From positions 18,681 to 82,680 of the forward strand of contig JAIYAC010000001.1 in the NCBI GenBank assembly GCA_027489245.1: a DNA stretch of 64,000 nt. The letters run 5' to 3'. Under the pieces are notes generated by a model. That model was not told the DNA's origin and searched no databases. It saw nothing but the letters and a program-made list of their open reading frames with translations. The DNA is from Neisseriaceae bacterium. GTDB lineage: Bacteria > Pseudomonadota > Gammaproteobacteria > Burkholderiales > Chromobacteriaceae. The translations under genes were made by a program, and so were the position numbers. This document shows positions 17,019-26,435 of the stretch, piece by piece (position 1 is the stretch's first letter; every line of letters begins with the position of its first letter).

Positions 17019-17627
17019 TTACCAGCAACGCTTGATCAAGGCACCCAGCTGAATCAGCCTGCCATGGAAAAAATGGCCTGCTGCAGGCAGGACCATCACC
17101 GGCAGCTGCTGCGGGCGAGCCCAATCCAGCACGGCACTCAGCGGGATCACCTCGTCTTCTTCACCGTGTATCACCAGCGTATCGGCAGGGACATCAGGCG
17201 TTGCAATCTCGTATTTGCCTACCGCCACGCCCATCAGCAGCAGCTTGTCCGCCTCGATGACGGCACGCGTGCGCGCAGCGACAAACCCGCCGAAAGAAAA
17301 ACCGGCCAACGCTAGCGGCAGCTCGCCCTGCTCGGCGCGTGCATGCGCCACCACGGCCAGCACATCGTCCACCTCGCCCACACCGTAATCGTGCGTGCCT
17401 TCGCTATGGCCCACGCCACGCAGGTTAGGCAGGTAGCAGGCATAGCCCAGCTGCGATAGCGACTTGGCGGCAGTTTGAATCACCTTGTTGGTATTGGTAC
17501 CGCCCTGGGTAGGGTTGGGGTGGCAGATCACTGCAATACCGGTGGTGTCGCCTGCCGCCGGGATAAAGATGGTTTCCAGCTTGCCTGCCGGCCCGGTGAT
17601 ATCGAGTTTGTGCGGCTGCTTCAGCAT
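17019..17627 (-). CDS. Alpha/beta hydrolase
   Basis: A 202-residue serine hydrolase of the alpha/beta fold, related to the short dienelactone hydrolase/YpfH-like group often annotated as 'alpha/beta hydrolase'. The nucleophile elbow is GFSFGG, the oxyanion region CHPNPTQGGTNTN, and the late acid and base are in HGEEDEVIPL and AGHFFHG. The substrate is unknown. Its start overlaps the stop of the upstream ferredoxin gene by one base, so the two are coupled. Confidence 0.87.
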   Translation of the reverse strand: MLKQPHKLDITGPAGKLETIFIPAAGDTTGIAVICHPNPTQGGTNTNKVIQTAAKSLSQLGYACYLPNLRGVGHSEGTHDYGVGEVDDVLAVVAHARAEQGELPLALAGFSFGGFVAARTRAVIEADKLLLMGVAVGKYEIATPDVPADTLVIHGEEDEVIPLSAVLDWARPQQLPVMVLPAAGHFFHGRLIQLGALIKRCW

Positions 17628-17935
17628 CAGACTTTCAGCCTTTCCACGATGCGGCCGTTTACCATGTGCTCTTCCACGATTTCATCGATGTCTTCTTTGT
17701 CGATGAAGGTGTACCAGGTCTCTTGCGGGTAAACCACCATCACCGGGCCTTCGTCGCAGCGGCCCAGGCAGCCGGCCTTGTTGACACGGATCTGGCCATT
17801 ACCCGCCAGGCCACGCGCCTTGATCTGGTCTTTCATATAGCCCAGCAGCTCACTGGCGCCGTGGTTGTTACAGCACATTTCGCCTTCGGCGCGCTGGTTG
17901 CAGCAGATGAATACGTGTTTGTCGAAGTAGCTCAT
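17627..17935 (-). CDS. Thioredoxin-like [2Fe-2S] ferredoxin
   Basis: A 102-residue protein of the thioredoxin-fold [2Fe-2S] ferredoxin family (NuoE/Shethna-like). Cysteines sit in FICCNQRAEGEMCCNNHG and in NKAGCLGRCDEGPVMVVYP, the typical ligand arrangement with a C-x3-C pair in the second segment. It is a one-electron carrier in the cytoplasm; its partner is unknown. It is coupled to the downstream hydrolase gene and lies just after dnaB. Confidence 0.88.
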   Translation of the reverse strand: MSYFDKHVFICCNQRAEGEMCCNNHGASELLGYMKDQIKARGLAGNGQIRVNKAGCLGRCDEGPVMVVYPQETWYTFIDKEDIDEIVEEHMVNGRIVERLKV

Positions 17936-17984
17936 GTTTGTCTCTTGCAGGTAGGCGGCCAGCCTGGCGGGCTGGCCCGGGGTG

Positions 17985-19391
17985 TTATTCGTCAGAATCT
18001 GCCCAGCCGGAAATACCGATGGTGGCAGCGTTATCGAATTTGGCGTACTGGCCGATAAACGCCAGCCGCACGCGGCCGGTGGGGCCGTTACGGTGTTTAC
18101 CGATAATGGCTTCGGCCTGGTTTTTCAGGTCGATTTCATCCGGTTTGTAATACGCCTCGCGGTACATGAAGATAATCAGGTCGGCATCCTGCTCGATGGC
18201 ACCGGATTCGCGCAGATCGGACATCATCGGGCGCTTGTCGGTACGCTGTTCCACCGCACGCGATAGCTGCGACAGCGCAATCACCGGTACTTGCAGCTCT
18301 TTGGCCAGGCCTTTCAGGCCACGCGAGATTTCGCCCAGCTCGGCAGTACGGTTGTCGTTACGGCCCGAGCCGCTCATCAGCTGCAGGTAATCGATTACGA
18401 TCAGGCCCAGCTTGCCGCCGTGCTGGCGCGCCAGGCGGCGGGCGCGGGCGCGCAGCTCCAGCGCGGTGAGCGCCGGGGTTTCGTCGATATACATTGGCGC
18501 GTCGGATAGCTTGCCAATGGCGTAGGTCAGCTTTTGCCAGTCTTCATCACCCAGCTTGCCGGTACGCAGAATGTGCTGATCCAGGCGCCCTACCGAGCCC
18601 AGCATCCGCATCACCAGCTGCGCGCCGCCCATTTCCATGGAAAACACCGCTACCGGCAGGCCGGTTTCGATGGCCACGTTTTCGGCAATGTTCATGGAGA
18701 AGGCGGTTTTACCCATCGACGGTCGCCCCGCCACGATGATGAGGTCGCCCGGCTGCAGGCCGGAGGTGCGCGCGTCCAGGTCGTGGAAGCCGGTGGGCAC
18801 GCCGGTGACTTCATCCGGGTTGTCGCGGCTGTACAGCATGTCGATGCGCTCGACGACCTCTTTCAGCAGGGCCGGCATTTCCAGAAAGCCCTGTTTGGAC
18901 TTGGCGGTGGACTCGGCAATCTGGAACACCTTGCCCTCGGCCTCGTCCAGCAACTGCGCGGCATCACGGCCCTGCGGGTTGTAGGCGGATTCGGCAATCT
19001 CGGTACCCACTTGCGCCAGCGCACGCATCACCGAGCGCTCGCGTACGATTTCGGCGTAGCGGCGGATGTTGGCCGCAGACGGCGTGTTTTGCGCCAGCGA
19101 GGCCAGATAAGCCAGGCCGCCGATGCTGGCCAGCTCGGCGTTTTTGTCCAAGCTTTCCGACACGGTCACCACGTCGGCCGGGCGGGCTATATCCACCAGG
19201 CGGGCAATATGGCGGAAGATGATGCGGTGGTCGTGACGGTAAAAATCGCTGTCCGTCAGCAGGTCGGCTACTTTTTCCCAGGCGCTGTTATCCAGCAGCA
19301 GGCCGCCCAGTACCGATTGCTCGGCTTCGATAGAGTGTGGTGGTGTACGAATGGCCGCCACAGAGGCGTCGTTGATATCAAAATCGCTCAT
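17985..19391 (-). CDS. dnaB: Replicative DNA helicase DnaB
   Basis: Hexameric 5'-3' helicase that unwinds DNA at the fork. The protein is 468 residues. The N-terminal DnaG-interaction domain begins after PPHSIEAEQSVLGGLLLDN, followed by a linker and a RecA-like core. The core shows Walker A GRPSMGKTAF, DYLQLMSGSG (Walker B) and SQLSRAVEQR, the usual DnaB motif. ATG 19391 fits the family length; the frame opens further to 19457 but without a ribosome site. No intein is present. Confidence 0.97.
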   Translation of the reverse strand: MSDFDINDASVAAIRTPPHSIEAEQSVLGGLLLDNSAWEKVADLLTDSDFYRHDHRIIFRHIARLVDIARPADVVTVSESLDKNAELASIGGLAYLASLAQNTPSAANIRRYAEIVRERSVMRALAQVGTEIAESAYNPQGRDAAQLLDEAEGKVFQIAESTAKSKQGFLEMPALLKEVVERIDMLYSRDNPDEVTGVPTGFHDLDARTSGLQPGDLIIVAGRPSMGKTAFSMNIAENVAIETGLPVAVFSMEMGGAQLVMRMLGSVGRLDQHILRTGKLGDEDWQKLTYAIGKLSDAPMYIDETPALTALELRARARRLARQHGGKLGLIVIDYLQLMSGSGRNDNRTAELGEISRGLKGLAKELQVPVIALSQLSRAVEQRTDKRPMMSDLRESGAIEQDADLIIFMYREAYYKPDEIDLKNQAEAIIGKHRNGPTGRVRLAFIGQYAKFDNAATIGISGWADSDE

Positions 19392-19421
19392 AAATCCTGG
19401 CTTACCCGACAAGACAACAAA

Positions 19422-19439
19422 GGTTGGCCGCGGCCAACC
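19422..19439. repeat. Palindromic pair of the repeat word upstream of dnaB
   Basis: GGTTGGCCGCGGCCAACC is an 18-bp perfect palindrome made of two overlapping, opposed copies of GCGGCCAAC (19423-19431 and 19430-19438). It lies 31 bp upstream of the dnaB start, between dnaB and the flavoprotein gene. Confidence 0.85.
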
Positions 19440-19483
19440 CTGGGTGCAGGTGGCCAAAGCCCCTGCCTGATCTGGCTGTGATT

Positions 19484-20653
19484 CTAGCAGTTTTTACCGG
19501 CCACAAAGCCGGAAGACCACGCCCACTGAAAGTTATAGCCGCCCAGCCAGCCCGTGATATCCACCACTTCACCGATAAAAAACAGCCCTGGTACGTCGTT
19601 GGCCATCATGGTCTTGGACGACAGCGCCTTGGTCGATACGCCTCCGCGGGTAACCTCGGCCTTTTTATAGCCCTGGGTACCATTGGGCAGCACGCGCCAG
19701 TGGTGCAGCGCCTCGGCCAGCTGGCGGCGCTTTTTGGGTGACAGGTCGCGGCCGCGCACATTGGCGCCCTGGCCTTCCAGCCAGGCTTCGGCAAAACGCT
19801 TGGGCCAACCCAGCTCACCCATGGCGTTGGCCAGCAGCTGGTCGCTGCCGGCTCGCGCTTCCAGCCACGCCTCGGCGTCGTTGTCGGGCAGCAGGTCGAT
19901 GATGATTTCCTGCCCAGGCTGCCAGTAGCTGGAGATCTGCAGAATGGCCGGGCCGGACAGGCCTTTGTGGGTAAACAGCACGTTTTCACGAAAACGCACC
20001 TTGCCAATACGCACTTCGGCATCCAGCGACACACCGGCTAGCGGCGCAAAGCGCGCGGCGTCGTCCACATGGAAAGTCAGCGGCACCAGCGCCGGGTCCA
20101 GCTTGGTCACCGGCAGGCCAAACTGCTCGGCCAGCTGGTAGCCAAAGGCCGTGGCGCCGATTTGCGGGATGGATAGCCCGCCAGTGGCTACCACCAGCGA
20201 TTCGCAGCTAAAGCTGCCGGCACTGGTCGCCAGCTGGAAAAGACCGTCGCGGCCAACCTTCTCGATGGTCACCCCCATGCGGCGGTCCACCCCGGCGGCC
20301 TGGCATTCTGCATCCAGCATGTCGATCAGCTGCTGGCTGCTATCATCGCAAAACAACTGGCCCAGCTTTTTTTCGTGGTAGGCAATACCATGCCGGGCAA
20401 TCAGCTCGATAAAGTGTTGCGGCGTGAACTGTGCCAGCGCAGAGCGGCAGAAATTGGGGTTCTCCGACACATAGCAGTCATGCCGGGCATGGATATTGGT
20501 GAAGTTGCTGCGCCCGCCACCGGAGATGCGGATTTTTTCTGCCAGCTTGCTGGCGTGGTCCAGCAGCAGTACCTTGCGGCCACGCTGGCCAGCGGTGGCG
20601 GCGCACATCATACCGGCAGCACCGGCACCTAACACGATTACATCAAACTGCAC
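19484..20653 (-). CDS. NAD(P)/FAD-dependent oxidoreductase, HI0933/YhiN family
   Basis: A 389-residue flavoprotein of unknown substrate. The FAD-binding Rossmann motif is at the N-terminus (VLGAGAAGMMCA), with the family segment RISGGGRSNFTN. ATGGLSIPQIGAT and the C-terminal GEVVDITGWLGGYNFQWAW are diagnostic of HI0933. I choose GTG 20653 because a GAGG site lies 8 nt upstream and the protein then begins VQFDVIVLGAG, as in relatives; the longer frame to 20755 has no support. It is divergent from sodB, sharing a back-to-back promoter region. Confidence 0.9.
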   Translation of the reverse strand: MQFDVIVLGAGAAGMMCAATAGQRGRKVLLLDHASKLAEKIRISGGGRSNFTNIHARHDCYVSENPNFCRSALAQFTPQHFIELIARHGIAYHEKKLGQLFCDDSSQQLIDMLDAECQAAGVDRRMGVTIEKVGRDGLFQLATSAGSFSCESLVVATGGLSIPQIGATAFGYQLAEQFGLPVTKLDPALVPLTFHVDDAARFAPLAGVSLDAEVRIGKVRFRENVLFTHKGLSGPAILQISSYWQPGQEIIIDLLPDNDAEAWLEARAGSDQLLANAMGELGWPKRFAEAWLEGQGANVRGRDLSPKKRRQLAEALHHWRVLPNGTQGYKKAEVTRGGVSTKALSSKTMMANDVPGLFFIGEVVDITGWLGGYNFQWAWSSGFVAGKNC

Positions 20654-20677
20654 GGGGCGAACCTCAAAAAGAATTAG

Positions 20678-20706
20678 CTTATATAGTGTAGTGATTTGGT
20701 CAACAA
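20678..20706 (-). promoter_or_regulatory. Sigma70-like promoter for the HI0933-family gene
   Basis: On the minus strand TTGTTG (20706-20701) is spaced 17 bp from TATAAG (20683-20678), placing a start about 20 bp upstream of the GTG. It abuts the sodB promoter. Confidence 0.6.
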
Positions 20707-20735
20707 TTGGCGATGCCGGCCAATTACAGTAAACT
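20707..20735 (+). promoter_or_regulatory. sodB: Sigma70-like promoter for sodB
   Basis: TTGGCG (20707-20712), a 17-bp spacer, then TAAACT (20730-20735). An inverted repeat AATTGGC/GCCAATT overlaps the -35. No clear Fur box was seen here. Confidence 0.65.
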
Positions 20736-20787
20736 GTAGCAGTCGAACAGCCCATGCTGTTTTGCTTGTTAAACTCTGGAGAGCATG

Positions 20788-21369
20788 ATGGAACACAAAC
20801 TGCCCGAACTGCCGTACGCCCTGGACGCCCTGGCGCCGATCATTTCCAAGGAAACCCTGGAATTCCACTACGGCAAACATCACCAGACTTACATCACCAA
20901 CCTGAACAACCTGATCAAGGGCACCGAGTTCGAAAATGCCTCCCTGGAAGAGATCGTGAAAAAATCTTCCGGCGGCATCTTCAATAACGCTGCCCAAGTA
21001 TGGAACCACACCTTCTACTGGTTTGGCCTGGCACCTAACGCCGGCGGCGAACCGACTGGCGCGCTGGCTGATGCCATCAACGCCAAATGGGGCTCCTTCG
21101 ACGAGTTCAAGAAAGCCTTCGCTGCCTGTGCCGTTGGCACCTTCGGCTCCGGCTGGGCTTGGCTGGTAAAAAATGCAGATGGCAGCCTGGACCTGGTTTC
21201 CACCAGCAACGCCGCCACCCCGCTGACTACCGACAAGAAGCCACTGCTGACTTGCGACGTATGGGAGCACGCCTACTACATCGACTACCGCAACAGCCGC
21301 CCGAACTACCTGGAAGGCTTCTGGAAGCTGGTGAACTGGAACTTTGTTGCCGAAAACTTTGCTGCCTGA
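20788..21369 (+). CDS. sodB: Superoxide dismutase [Fe]
   Basis: Converts superoxide to oxygen and peroxide in the cytoplasm. The protein is 193 residues. Metal ligands are His27 (LEFHYGKHH), the histidine in [11 protein letters not shown], and Asp and His in [20 protein letters not shown] and FGSGWAWL with the FeSOD-type [11 protein letters not shown] favour iron over manganese. Two ATGs lie side by side; the second (20788) has GGAG at better spacing, the first (20785) would add one Met. A strong hairpin follows. Confidence 0.95.
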   Translation: MEHKLPELPYALDALAPIISKETLEFHYGKHHQTYITNLNNLIKGTEFENASLEEIVKKSSGGIFNNAAQVWNHTFYWFGLAPNAGGEPTGALADAINAKWGSFDEFKKAFAACAVGTFGSGWAWLVKNADGSLDLVSTSNAATPLTTDKKPLLTCDVWEHAYYIDYRNSRPNYLEGFWKLVNWNFVAENFAA

Positions 21370-21390
21370 TTTTTGACAGCATCGTGATGA

Positions 21391-21414
21391 AAAAGGCCCC
21401 TCGCGGGGCCTTTT
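21391..21414. terminator. Hairpin terminator after sodB
   Basis: AAAAGGCCCC (21391-21400) pairs with GGGGCCTTTT (21405-21414), followed by more T. It can also serve the convergent ppiD transcript. Confidence 0.9.
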
Positions 21415-21460
21415 TTGTTGCCTACCACAGCGCACTGCCCACCCGCAGGCGGGCAAGTGC

Positions 21461-23290
21461 TTACTGCTCGGCCGGCGTCTGGCTGATCATCACCTTGTGT
21501 TTCTGGCGCAGTTGCTCCAGATACGCAGCCATCACGCTTTGCGACGACATCTCGCCCAACAGCATGCCCAGCTGGGCCGACTCCTGCGGGGCCAGTGCCT
21601 GGGCTGGCTGTACTTTGTCTACGCTGTACAGCACGTATTCGCCATTGTCACGCTTGACCCCGGCAAAAGCAGGCAGTTGCTTGGGGTTGGCCGCAAATAC
21701 GGCACGCAGCTCGGCTACCGGGGTGCCGGCCGGGTTACGGCGCGACAGGTTCTTCACCTCGCCCCAGGCGACAGCGGCCGCTTTGCCCGCCTTCAGCTCG
21801 GCCAGCATGGCCGCACCGCGCTGTGCAGCCAGTTTGGCGCCTTCCTTGGCCACCAGCTCGGCGCGTATGGTGTCCTGCACCTCGGCCAGCGTACGCTGAC
21901 GCGCTGGCTGGTGTTCAGCCACACGCACCACGACCAGCGTGTTATTGCCCACGTCTACCGGCTCGCTATTGTGCTTCTTGTTCAGCACGTCGTCGCTGAA
22001 GGCGGCCTCCAGCAGCTTGGCATTGCCCAGTACGGCATCGCCCGGCTTGCCAGCACGTGGCAGTAGCTCGCTCTGCTGGGCTTTCAGGTTCAGCGCGGCT
22101 TCTACCGCTTTGAGTGAATCACCCTGCTGATAGGCCAGCTCGCCCATTTTCTCGGCGGCGGCACGGTAGGCAGCGGCGGCTTTCTGCTTGCGCAGTTTGT
22201 CGACTACGGCAGCTTTTTGCGATTCGAAATCGCTGGCCTTGATCGCATTCAGCTGCAGGATGTGATAACCGAACTCGGTTTCGACCACTTCACTGATCTG
22301 GCCCTGTTTCATGGCAAACGCCACGCTCTCGAACGGCTTGGTCATCACGCCACGGCCAAAGAAGCCCAGGTCGCCACCGTTGGCCGCAGAGCCCGGGTCT
22401 TGCGAGCGGGCCTTGGCCAGCTCGGCAAACTTGGCCGGGTTGGCGCGTACTTCTTTCAGGATGCCTTCGGCTTGCGCCTTGACCTTGGCTTTATCGGCTG
22501 CCGGTGCATTCTTGTCGACAGTCAGCAGGATGTGCGCCACCTGGCGCTCTTCAGACGAAAACTCGCCAGCGTTCTTGTCGTAGTAGGCCTTGGCATCGGC
22601 ATCGCTCACTGTCAGTGCCTGCGCCATGGCATCCTGCGACAAAGCGATGTATTCCAGACGTACCTGATCCGTGGTCTTGAAGCGTTTCAGGTTGGCCTCG
22701 TAGTAGGCCTTGATCACGGCGTCGTCCAGCTTGACGCTGGCAGCAAACTGCTCTGGCTTGAGGGTGTAGGCACGCACATCGCGCACTTCGGACACCAGGG
22801 CGCTCATGCGCTCGGCCAAGGTGCGGGAAACAAAGCTGCCGTTCAGATACGGTGCCACTTGCGTTTGCAGCAAGAGGTCACGGCTTACCTGGTCTTCGAA
22901 CGCATCGGCCGTCATGTAACGGCCCTGCAGGAATTCGGTATAACGTGCGGCGCTGAAGCTGCCGTTTTCCTGGAAGGCAGGAATGGCGGCGATCACATTG
23001 CGCAGCTGCTGTGGCGGTACGGCCAGATGATGGCCACGCGCTTCAGCCAGCAGCATTTCCTGGCGGATCAGGTTTTCCAGCACCGCTTGGCGTGATGCGG
23101 CGTTGGCTGGTTGGCCTTCCAGCTGGCGCTCCACGTCTTTCTGGTAGATTTTGGCATCGCCCACTTTGGCCAGATACGGGTCTTCCACGGCTGCACTGTA
23201 GCTACCGACACCAAAGCCGACAAAAGTCAGCGCCACCGCACCCAGAATGATCTTGATGGCGGTATTGTTATTTTGAACGAAATCAAACAT
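21461..23290 (-). CDS. ppiD: Periplasmic folding chaperone PpiD (SurA/parvulin type)
   Basis: Inner-membrane-anchored chaperone that helps outer-membrane proteins fold after Sec export. The protein is 609 residues. It has a short cytoplasmic tail [13 protein letters not shown] and one transmembrane helix at about 13-32 ([18 protein letters not shown]). Next come a SurA-like N-terminal domain (about 35-250), one parvulin domain (about 255-365, with [18 protein letters not shown] and FGYHI) and a C-terminal region. ATG 23290 is the only start that puts the anchor at the N-terminus. It lies downstream of hupB and lon, the usual lon-hupB-ppiD order. Confidence 0.94.
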   Translation of the reverse strand: MFDFVQNNNTAIKIILGAVALTFVGFGVGSYSAAVEDPYLAKVGDAKIYQKDVERQLEGQPANAASRQAVLENLIRQEMLLAEARGHHLAVPPQQLRNVIAAIPAFQENGSFSAARYTEFLQGRYMTADAFEDQVSRDLLLQTQVAPYLNGSFVSRTLAERMSALVSEVRDVRAYTLKPEQFAASVKLDDAVIKAYYEANLKRFKTTDQVRLEYIALSQDAMAQALTVSDADAKAYYDKNAGEFSSEERQVAHILLTVDKNAPAADKAKVKAQAEGILKEVRANPAKFAELAKARSQDPGSAANGGDLGFFGRGVMTKPFESVAFAMKQGQISEVVETEFGYHILQLNAIKASDFESQKAAVVDKLRKQKAAAAYRAAAEKMGELAYQQGDSLKAVEAALNLKAQQSELLPRAGKPGDAVLGNAKLLEAAFSDDVLNKKHNSEPVDVGNNTLVVVRVAEHQPARQRTLAEVQDTIRAELVAKEGAKLAAQRGAAMLAELKAGKAAAVAWGEVKNLSRRNPAGTPVAELRAVFAANPKQLPAFAGVKRDNGEYVLYSVDKVQPAQALAPQESAQLGMLLGEMSSQSVMAAYLEQLRQKHKVMISQTPAEQ

Positions 23291-23400
23291 GACGTTTCGG
23301 GGTCTACCAAAGAAACAAGGTGAACGTTGGCCGTTCACCTTGTTGATTGTCTGGTGGAGCCTGCTTTCGCAAACCCATACAGAGTGACTGGCAAGCAAAC

Positions 23401-23420
23401 GCCCGGTGCAAGCACCGGGC
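23401..23420 (-). terminator. Hairpin between hupB and ppiD (weak terminator or attenuator)
   Basis: GCCCGGTGC pairs with GCACCGGGC around a 2-nt spacer just after the hupB stop. There is no T run on the minus strand, so read-through into ppiD is likely. Confidence 0.45.
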
Positions 23421-23429
23421 AAGTGCTGA

Positions 23430-23699
23430 TTACAGTGCGTCTTTCAGTGCTTTACCAGCACGGAATTTCGGAGACTTGGCAGCAGCGATGGTAATGGTCT
23501 CGCCAGTCTTCGGGTTACGACCACTACGCTCGGCGCGCTCGCCTACGTAGAAAGTACCAAAGCCTACAACAGTGACAGTGTCGCCAGCCTTCAGCGCATC
23601 GGTTACAGCATCGATCATGCCATCCAGTGCCTTACCGGCAGCTGCTTTGGAAATGTCTGCCTTGGCGGCGATAGCGTCAATCAGTTCAGACTTGTTCAC
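23430..23699 (-). CDS. hupB: DNA-binding protein HU
   Basis: Histone-like nucleoid protein that bends DNA. The protein is 89 residues. It shows [21 protein letters not shown], the DNA-arm region [19 protein letters not shown], and the conserved RNPKTGETI followed by [13 protein letters not shown]. It lies between lon and ppiD, the classical order, with 174 bp upstream that hold its promoter and an inverted repeat (GGGTGAA/TTCACCC around 23799-23819) probably ending lon. Confidence 0.97.
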   Translation of the reverse strand: MNKSELIDAIAAKADISKAAAGKALDGMIDAVTDALKAGDTVTVVGFGTFYVGERAERSGRNPKTGETITIAAAKSPKFRAGKALKDAL

Positions 23700-23873
23700 G
23701 TTAAGTCCCCTTTCGTCGTTCTCGGTGTACGGAGTACTGAATAAAACCGCTAGCTTTATAGCAAGGGCAAAATCCTTGTGTCAAGCGGCTTTCAGCGAGG
23801 GTGAACTTGTTTTCACCCCCTCCTGAAAGCTGATGCTAGCGCGGTTTTACCAGCAAATCAAAACAATGAGTCA

Positions 23874-26291
23874 TTAATGTGTCATTGGTGCGGACTTTGT
23901 CGCAAGTTCAGCAGTGGCGGGCGTTACAGCCACGGCCTCTTCTGCCAGCGCTTGCGGTTCGCGTTCCAGCGCGTATGACAAAACCTCATCAATCCACTTG
24001 ACTGGCAAAATCTCCAGCTTGTTCTTGATGTTAGCTGGAATCTCGGCCAGGTCCTTGACGTTGCCCTTCGGTATCAGCGCACGTTTGATGCCACCGCGCT
24101 GTGCGGCCAACAGCTTCTCTTTCAGGCCGCCAATGGGCAGCACTTCACCGCGCAAGGTAATTTCACCGGTCATGGCCACATCGGCCCGTACCGGGATGCC
24201 GGTGAGCACTGAAACCAGCGCCGTGGTCATGGCAATACCCGCGGAAGGGCCATCTTTTGGCGTGGCGCCTTCCGGCACGTGGATGTGCATGTCGTGTTTT
24301 TCGTAGAAGTCCGGCTTGATCCCCAGCAAACGGGCACGGCTACGCACCACGCTCATGGCAGCGGTAATCGACTCCTGCATCACCTCGCCCAGCTGGCCGG
24401 TACGAATGATATTGCCCTTGCCAGGCAGCGCGACGGCTTCGATGGTGAGCAGCTCGCCCCCCACTTCGGTCCACGCCAGGCCGGTCACCTGGCCAATGCG
24501 GTTTTCTTCCTCGGCCAAGCCAAAATCGAAGCGGCGCACGCCCAGGTATTTCTCCAGGTTCTTGCCGCCAACCGTGGTTTTAACTGCCTTGTCCGCGCTG
24601 GCTTTCTTGCTGTGCTCGGTCACCACCTTGCGGCAGATCTTGGCGATCTCGCGGTCCAGGCTACGCACACCTGCCTCGCGGGTGTAGTAGCGCACGATGT
24701 CGCGCAGCGCGCTTTCCTGCAACACCAGCTCGCCCTCTACCACACCGTTGTTCTTCATCTGCTTGGGCAGCAGGTACTTGGTGGCGATATTGACCTTCTC
24801 GTCCTCGGTGTAGCCGGCCAGGCGGATGATTTCCATCCGGTCCAGCAGGGCTGCGGGGATATTCAACGAGTTGGCCGTGGCCACGAACATCACGTCGGAC
24901 AGGTCGAAATCCACCTCGGCGTAATGGTCGGCAAAGGCGTGGTTTTGCTCCGGGTCCAGCACTTCCAGCAGGGCCGCAGAAGGGTCGCCACGGAAGTCGG
25001 CACCCAGCTTGTCCACTTCATCCAGCAGGAACAGCGGGTTTTTCACGCCCACTTTGGTCATGTTCTGCAGCACCTTGCCTGGCATGGAGCCGATATAGGT
25101 ACGGCGATGGCCGCGGATTTCGGATTCGTCACGCACGCCGCCCAGTGCCATGCGCACAAACTTGCGGCCGGTAGCGCGGGCAATGGATTGCCCCAGCGAG
25201 GTTTTACCCACGCCTGGCGGCCCTACAAGGCACAAGATAGGCGCTTTCAGGCGATCGACACGCTGCTGCACGGCCAGATACTCCAGAATGCGCTCCTTGA
25301 CCTTTTCCAGGCCAAAGTGATCTTCGTCCAGCACGTCCTCGGCACCATCGATATCCTTGCTGATCTTGGTCTTTTTCTTCCATGGCAGATCAATCAGGGT
25401 TTCGATGTAGTTGCGCACCACGGTAGCCTCGGCCGACATGGGGGACATCATGCGCAGTTTTTTCAGCTCGGCCGTAACTTTCTCGCGGCCTTCCTTGGAC
25501 ATGCCGGCCGCTTTGATCTTGCGCTCCAGCTCATCCAGGTCATTACCTTCTTCGCCTTCACCCAGCTCTTTCTGGATGGCTTTTACCTGTTCGTTCAGGT
25601 AGTACTCGCGCTGGCTCTTTTCCATCTGGCGCTTCACGCGGCCACGGATGCGCTTTTCTACCTGCAGGATGTCGATCTCGCTTTCCATCATGGCCAGCAA
25701 GTGCTCGATACGTGCCTTGATGTCAAACATCTCCAGCACTTCCTGCTTGTTTTCCAGGCGCAGCGGCAGATGCACTACCACCGAATCGGCCAGACGGCCT
25801 GCCTTGTCCACGCCAGATAGCGACGACAGCACTTCGCTCGGGATTTTCTTGTTCAGTTTGACGAACTGCTCGAACTGCGCCAGCAGCGCACGGCGCAGCG
25901 CCTCCACCTCGGGCGTGTCCTCGCTGTCGAACGGCAGCGGGTCGATGGTGGCGGTAAAGTATTCTTCATGATCCTGCACTGCGGCCAACCTGGCGCGCTG
26001 GCGGCCTTCTACCAGCACCTTTACGGTGCCGTCGGGCAGCTTCAGCATTTGCAGGATGCTGGCGATGGTGCCGATCTCGTGCAGGTCTTCCGACAGGGGT
26101 TCGTCCTTGTCGGCCGCACGCTGGGCAACCAGCAGGATCTGCTTGCCTTCGTCCATGGCTTTTTCCAGCGCCTTGATGGATTTGGGGCGGCCAACAAACA
26201 GCGGAATCACCATGTGCGGGAACACAACGACATCGCGCAGCGGCAATAGGGCCAGTGTGGTTTGATCTTTTAGTTCGGCGGGCTGTGGCAT
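23874..26291 (-). CDS. lon: ATP-dependent protease Lon
   Basis: Cytoplasmic AAA+ serine protease for damaged and regulatory proteins. The protein is 805 residues. The LON substrate domain (about 10-205) is followed by a coiled coil, then the AAA+ module with Walker [10 protein letters not shown] and FLLDEVDK. The protease domain has a Ser/Lys dyad: Ser683 in PKDGPSAG and a Lys near 726 in [11 protein letters not shown]. Codons for a GCGGCCAAC word lie at 24103, 25981 and 26187. A sigma32-like promoter lies upstream. Confidence 0.98.
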   Translation of the reverse strand: MPQPAELKDQTTLALLPLRDVVVFPHMVIPLFVGRPKSIKALEKAMDEGKQILLVAQRAADKDEPLSEDLHEIGTIASILQMLKLPDGTVKVLVEGRQRARLAAVQDHEEYFTATIDPLPFDSEDTPEVEALRRALLAQFEQFVKLNKKIPSEVLSSLSGVDKAGRLADSVVVHLPLRLENKQEVLEMFDIKARIEHLLAMMESEIDILQVEKRIRGRVKRQMEKSQREYYLNEQVKAIQKELGEGEEGNDLDELERKIKAAGMSKEGREKVTAELKKLRMMSPMSAEATVVRNYIETLIDLPWKKKTKISKDIDGAEDVLDEDHFGLEKVKERILEYLAVQQRVDRLKAPILCLVGPPGVGKTSLGQSIARATGRKFVRMALGGVRDESEIRGHRRTYIGSMPGKVLQNMTKVGVKNPLFLLDEVDKLGADFRGDPSAALLEVLDPEQNHAFADHYAEVDFDLSDVMFVATANSLNIPAALLDRMEIIRLAGYTEDEKVNIATKYLLPKQMKNNGVVEGELVLQESALRDIVRYYTREAGVRSLDREIAKICRKVVTEHSKKASADKAVKTTVGGKNLEKYLGVRRFDFGLAEEENRIGQVTGLAWTEVGGELLTIEAVALPGKGNIIRTGQLGEVMQESITAAMSVVRSRARLLGIKPDFYEKHDMHIHVPEGATPKDGPSAGIAMTTALVSVLTGIPVRADVAMTGEITLRGEVLPIGGLKEKLLAAQRGGIKRALIPKGNVKDLAEIPANIKNKLEILPVKWIDEVLSYALEREPQALAEEAVAVTPATAELATKSAPMTH

Positions 26292-26332
26292 ATCACCTAA
26301 CCTTGCTCTTGGTGGAATTCAGTTAACAGGAC

Positions 26333-26360
26333 AAATTAGGGCAAATTCATCCATATCAAG
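26333..26360 (-). promoter_or_regulatory. lon: Sigma32-like heat-shock promoter of lon
   Basis: Reading the minus strand, CTTGAT (26360-26355), 13 bp, then CCCTAATTT (26341-26333) resembles the sigma32 consensus CTTGAA-N13-17-CCCCATNT. It would give a leader of about 35 nt. Heat-shock control of lon is known in other proteobacteria; here it is inference. Confidence 0.55.
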
Positions 26361-26393
26361 CATGCTAAAGCACTTAATAGTAGCTGCAAACAA

Positions 26394-26415
26394 AAACCGC
26401 CCTCACGGGCGGTTT
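26394..26415 (-). terminator. Hairpin terminator after clpX
   Basis: AAACCGCCC (26394-26402) pairs with GGGCGGTTT (26407-26415), with a T run in the minus direction. It separates clpX from lon. Confidence 0.85.
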
Positions 26416-26435
26416 GTTTCACTGCTTGGGCGGGC

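Noticed and set aside
24279..25820. Long plus-strand open frame opposite lon (513 codons)
   Set aside because: It is exactly antisense to the conserved lon protease codons; the protein is His/Gln/Ala-rich without motifs, a usual result of high GC at third positions.
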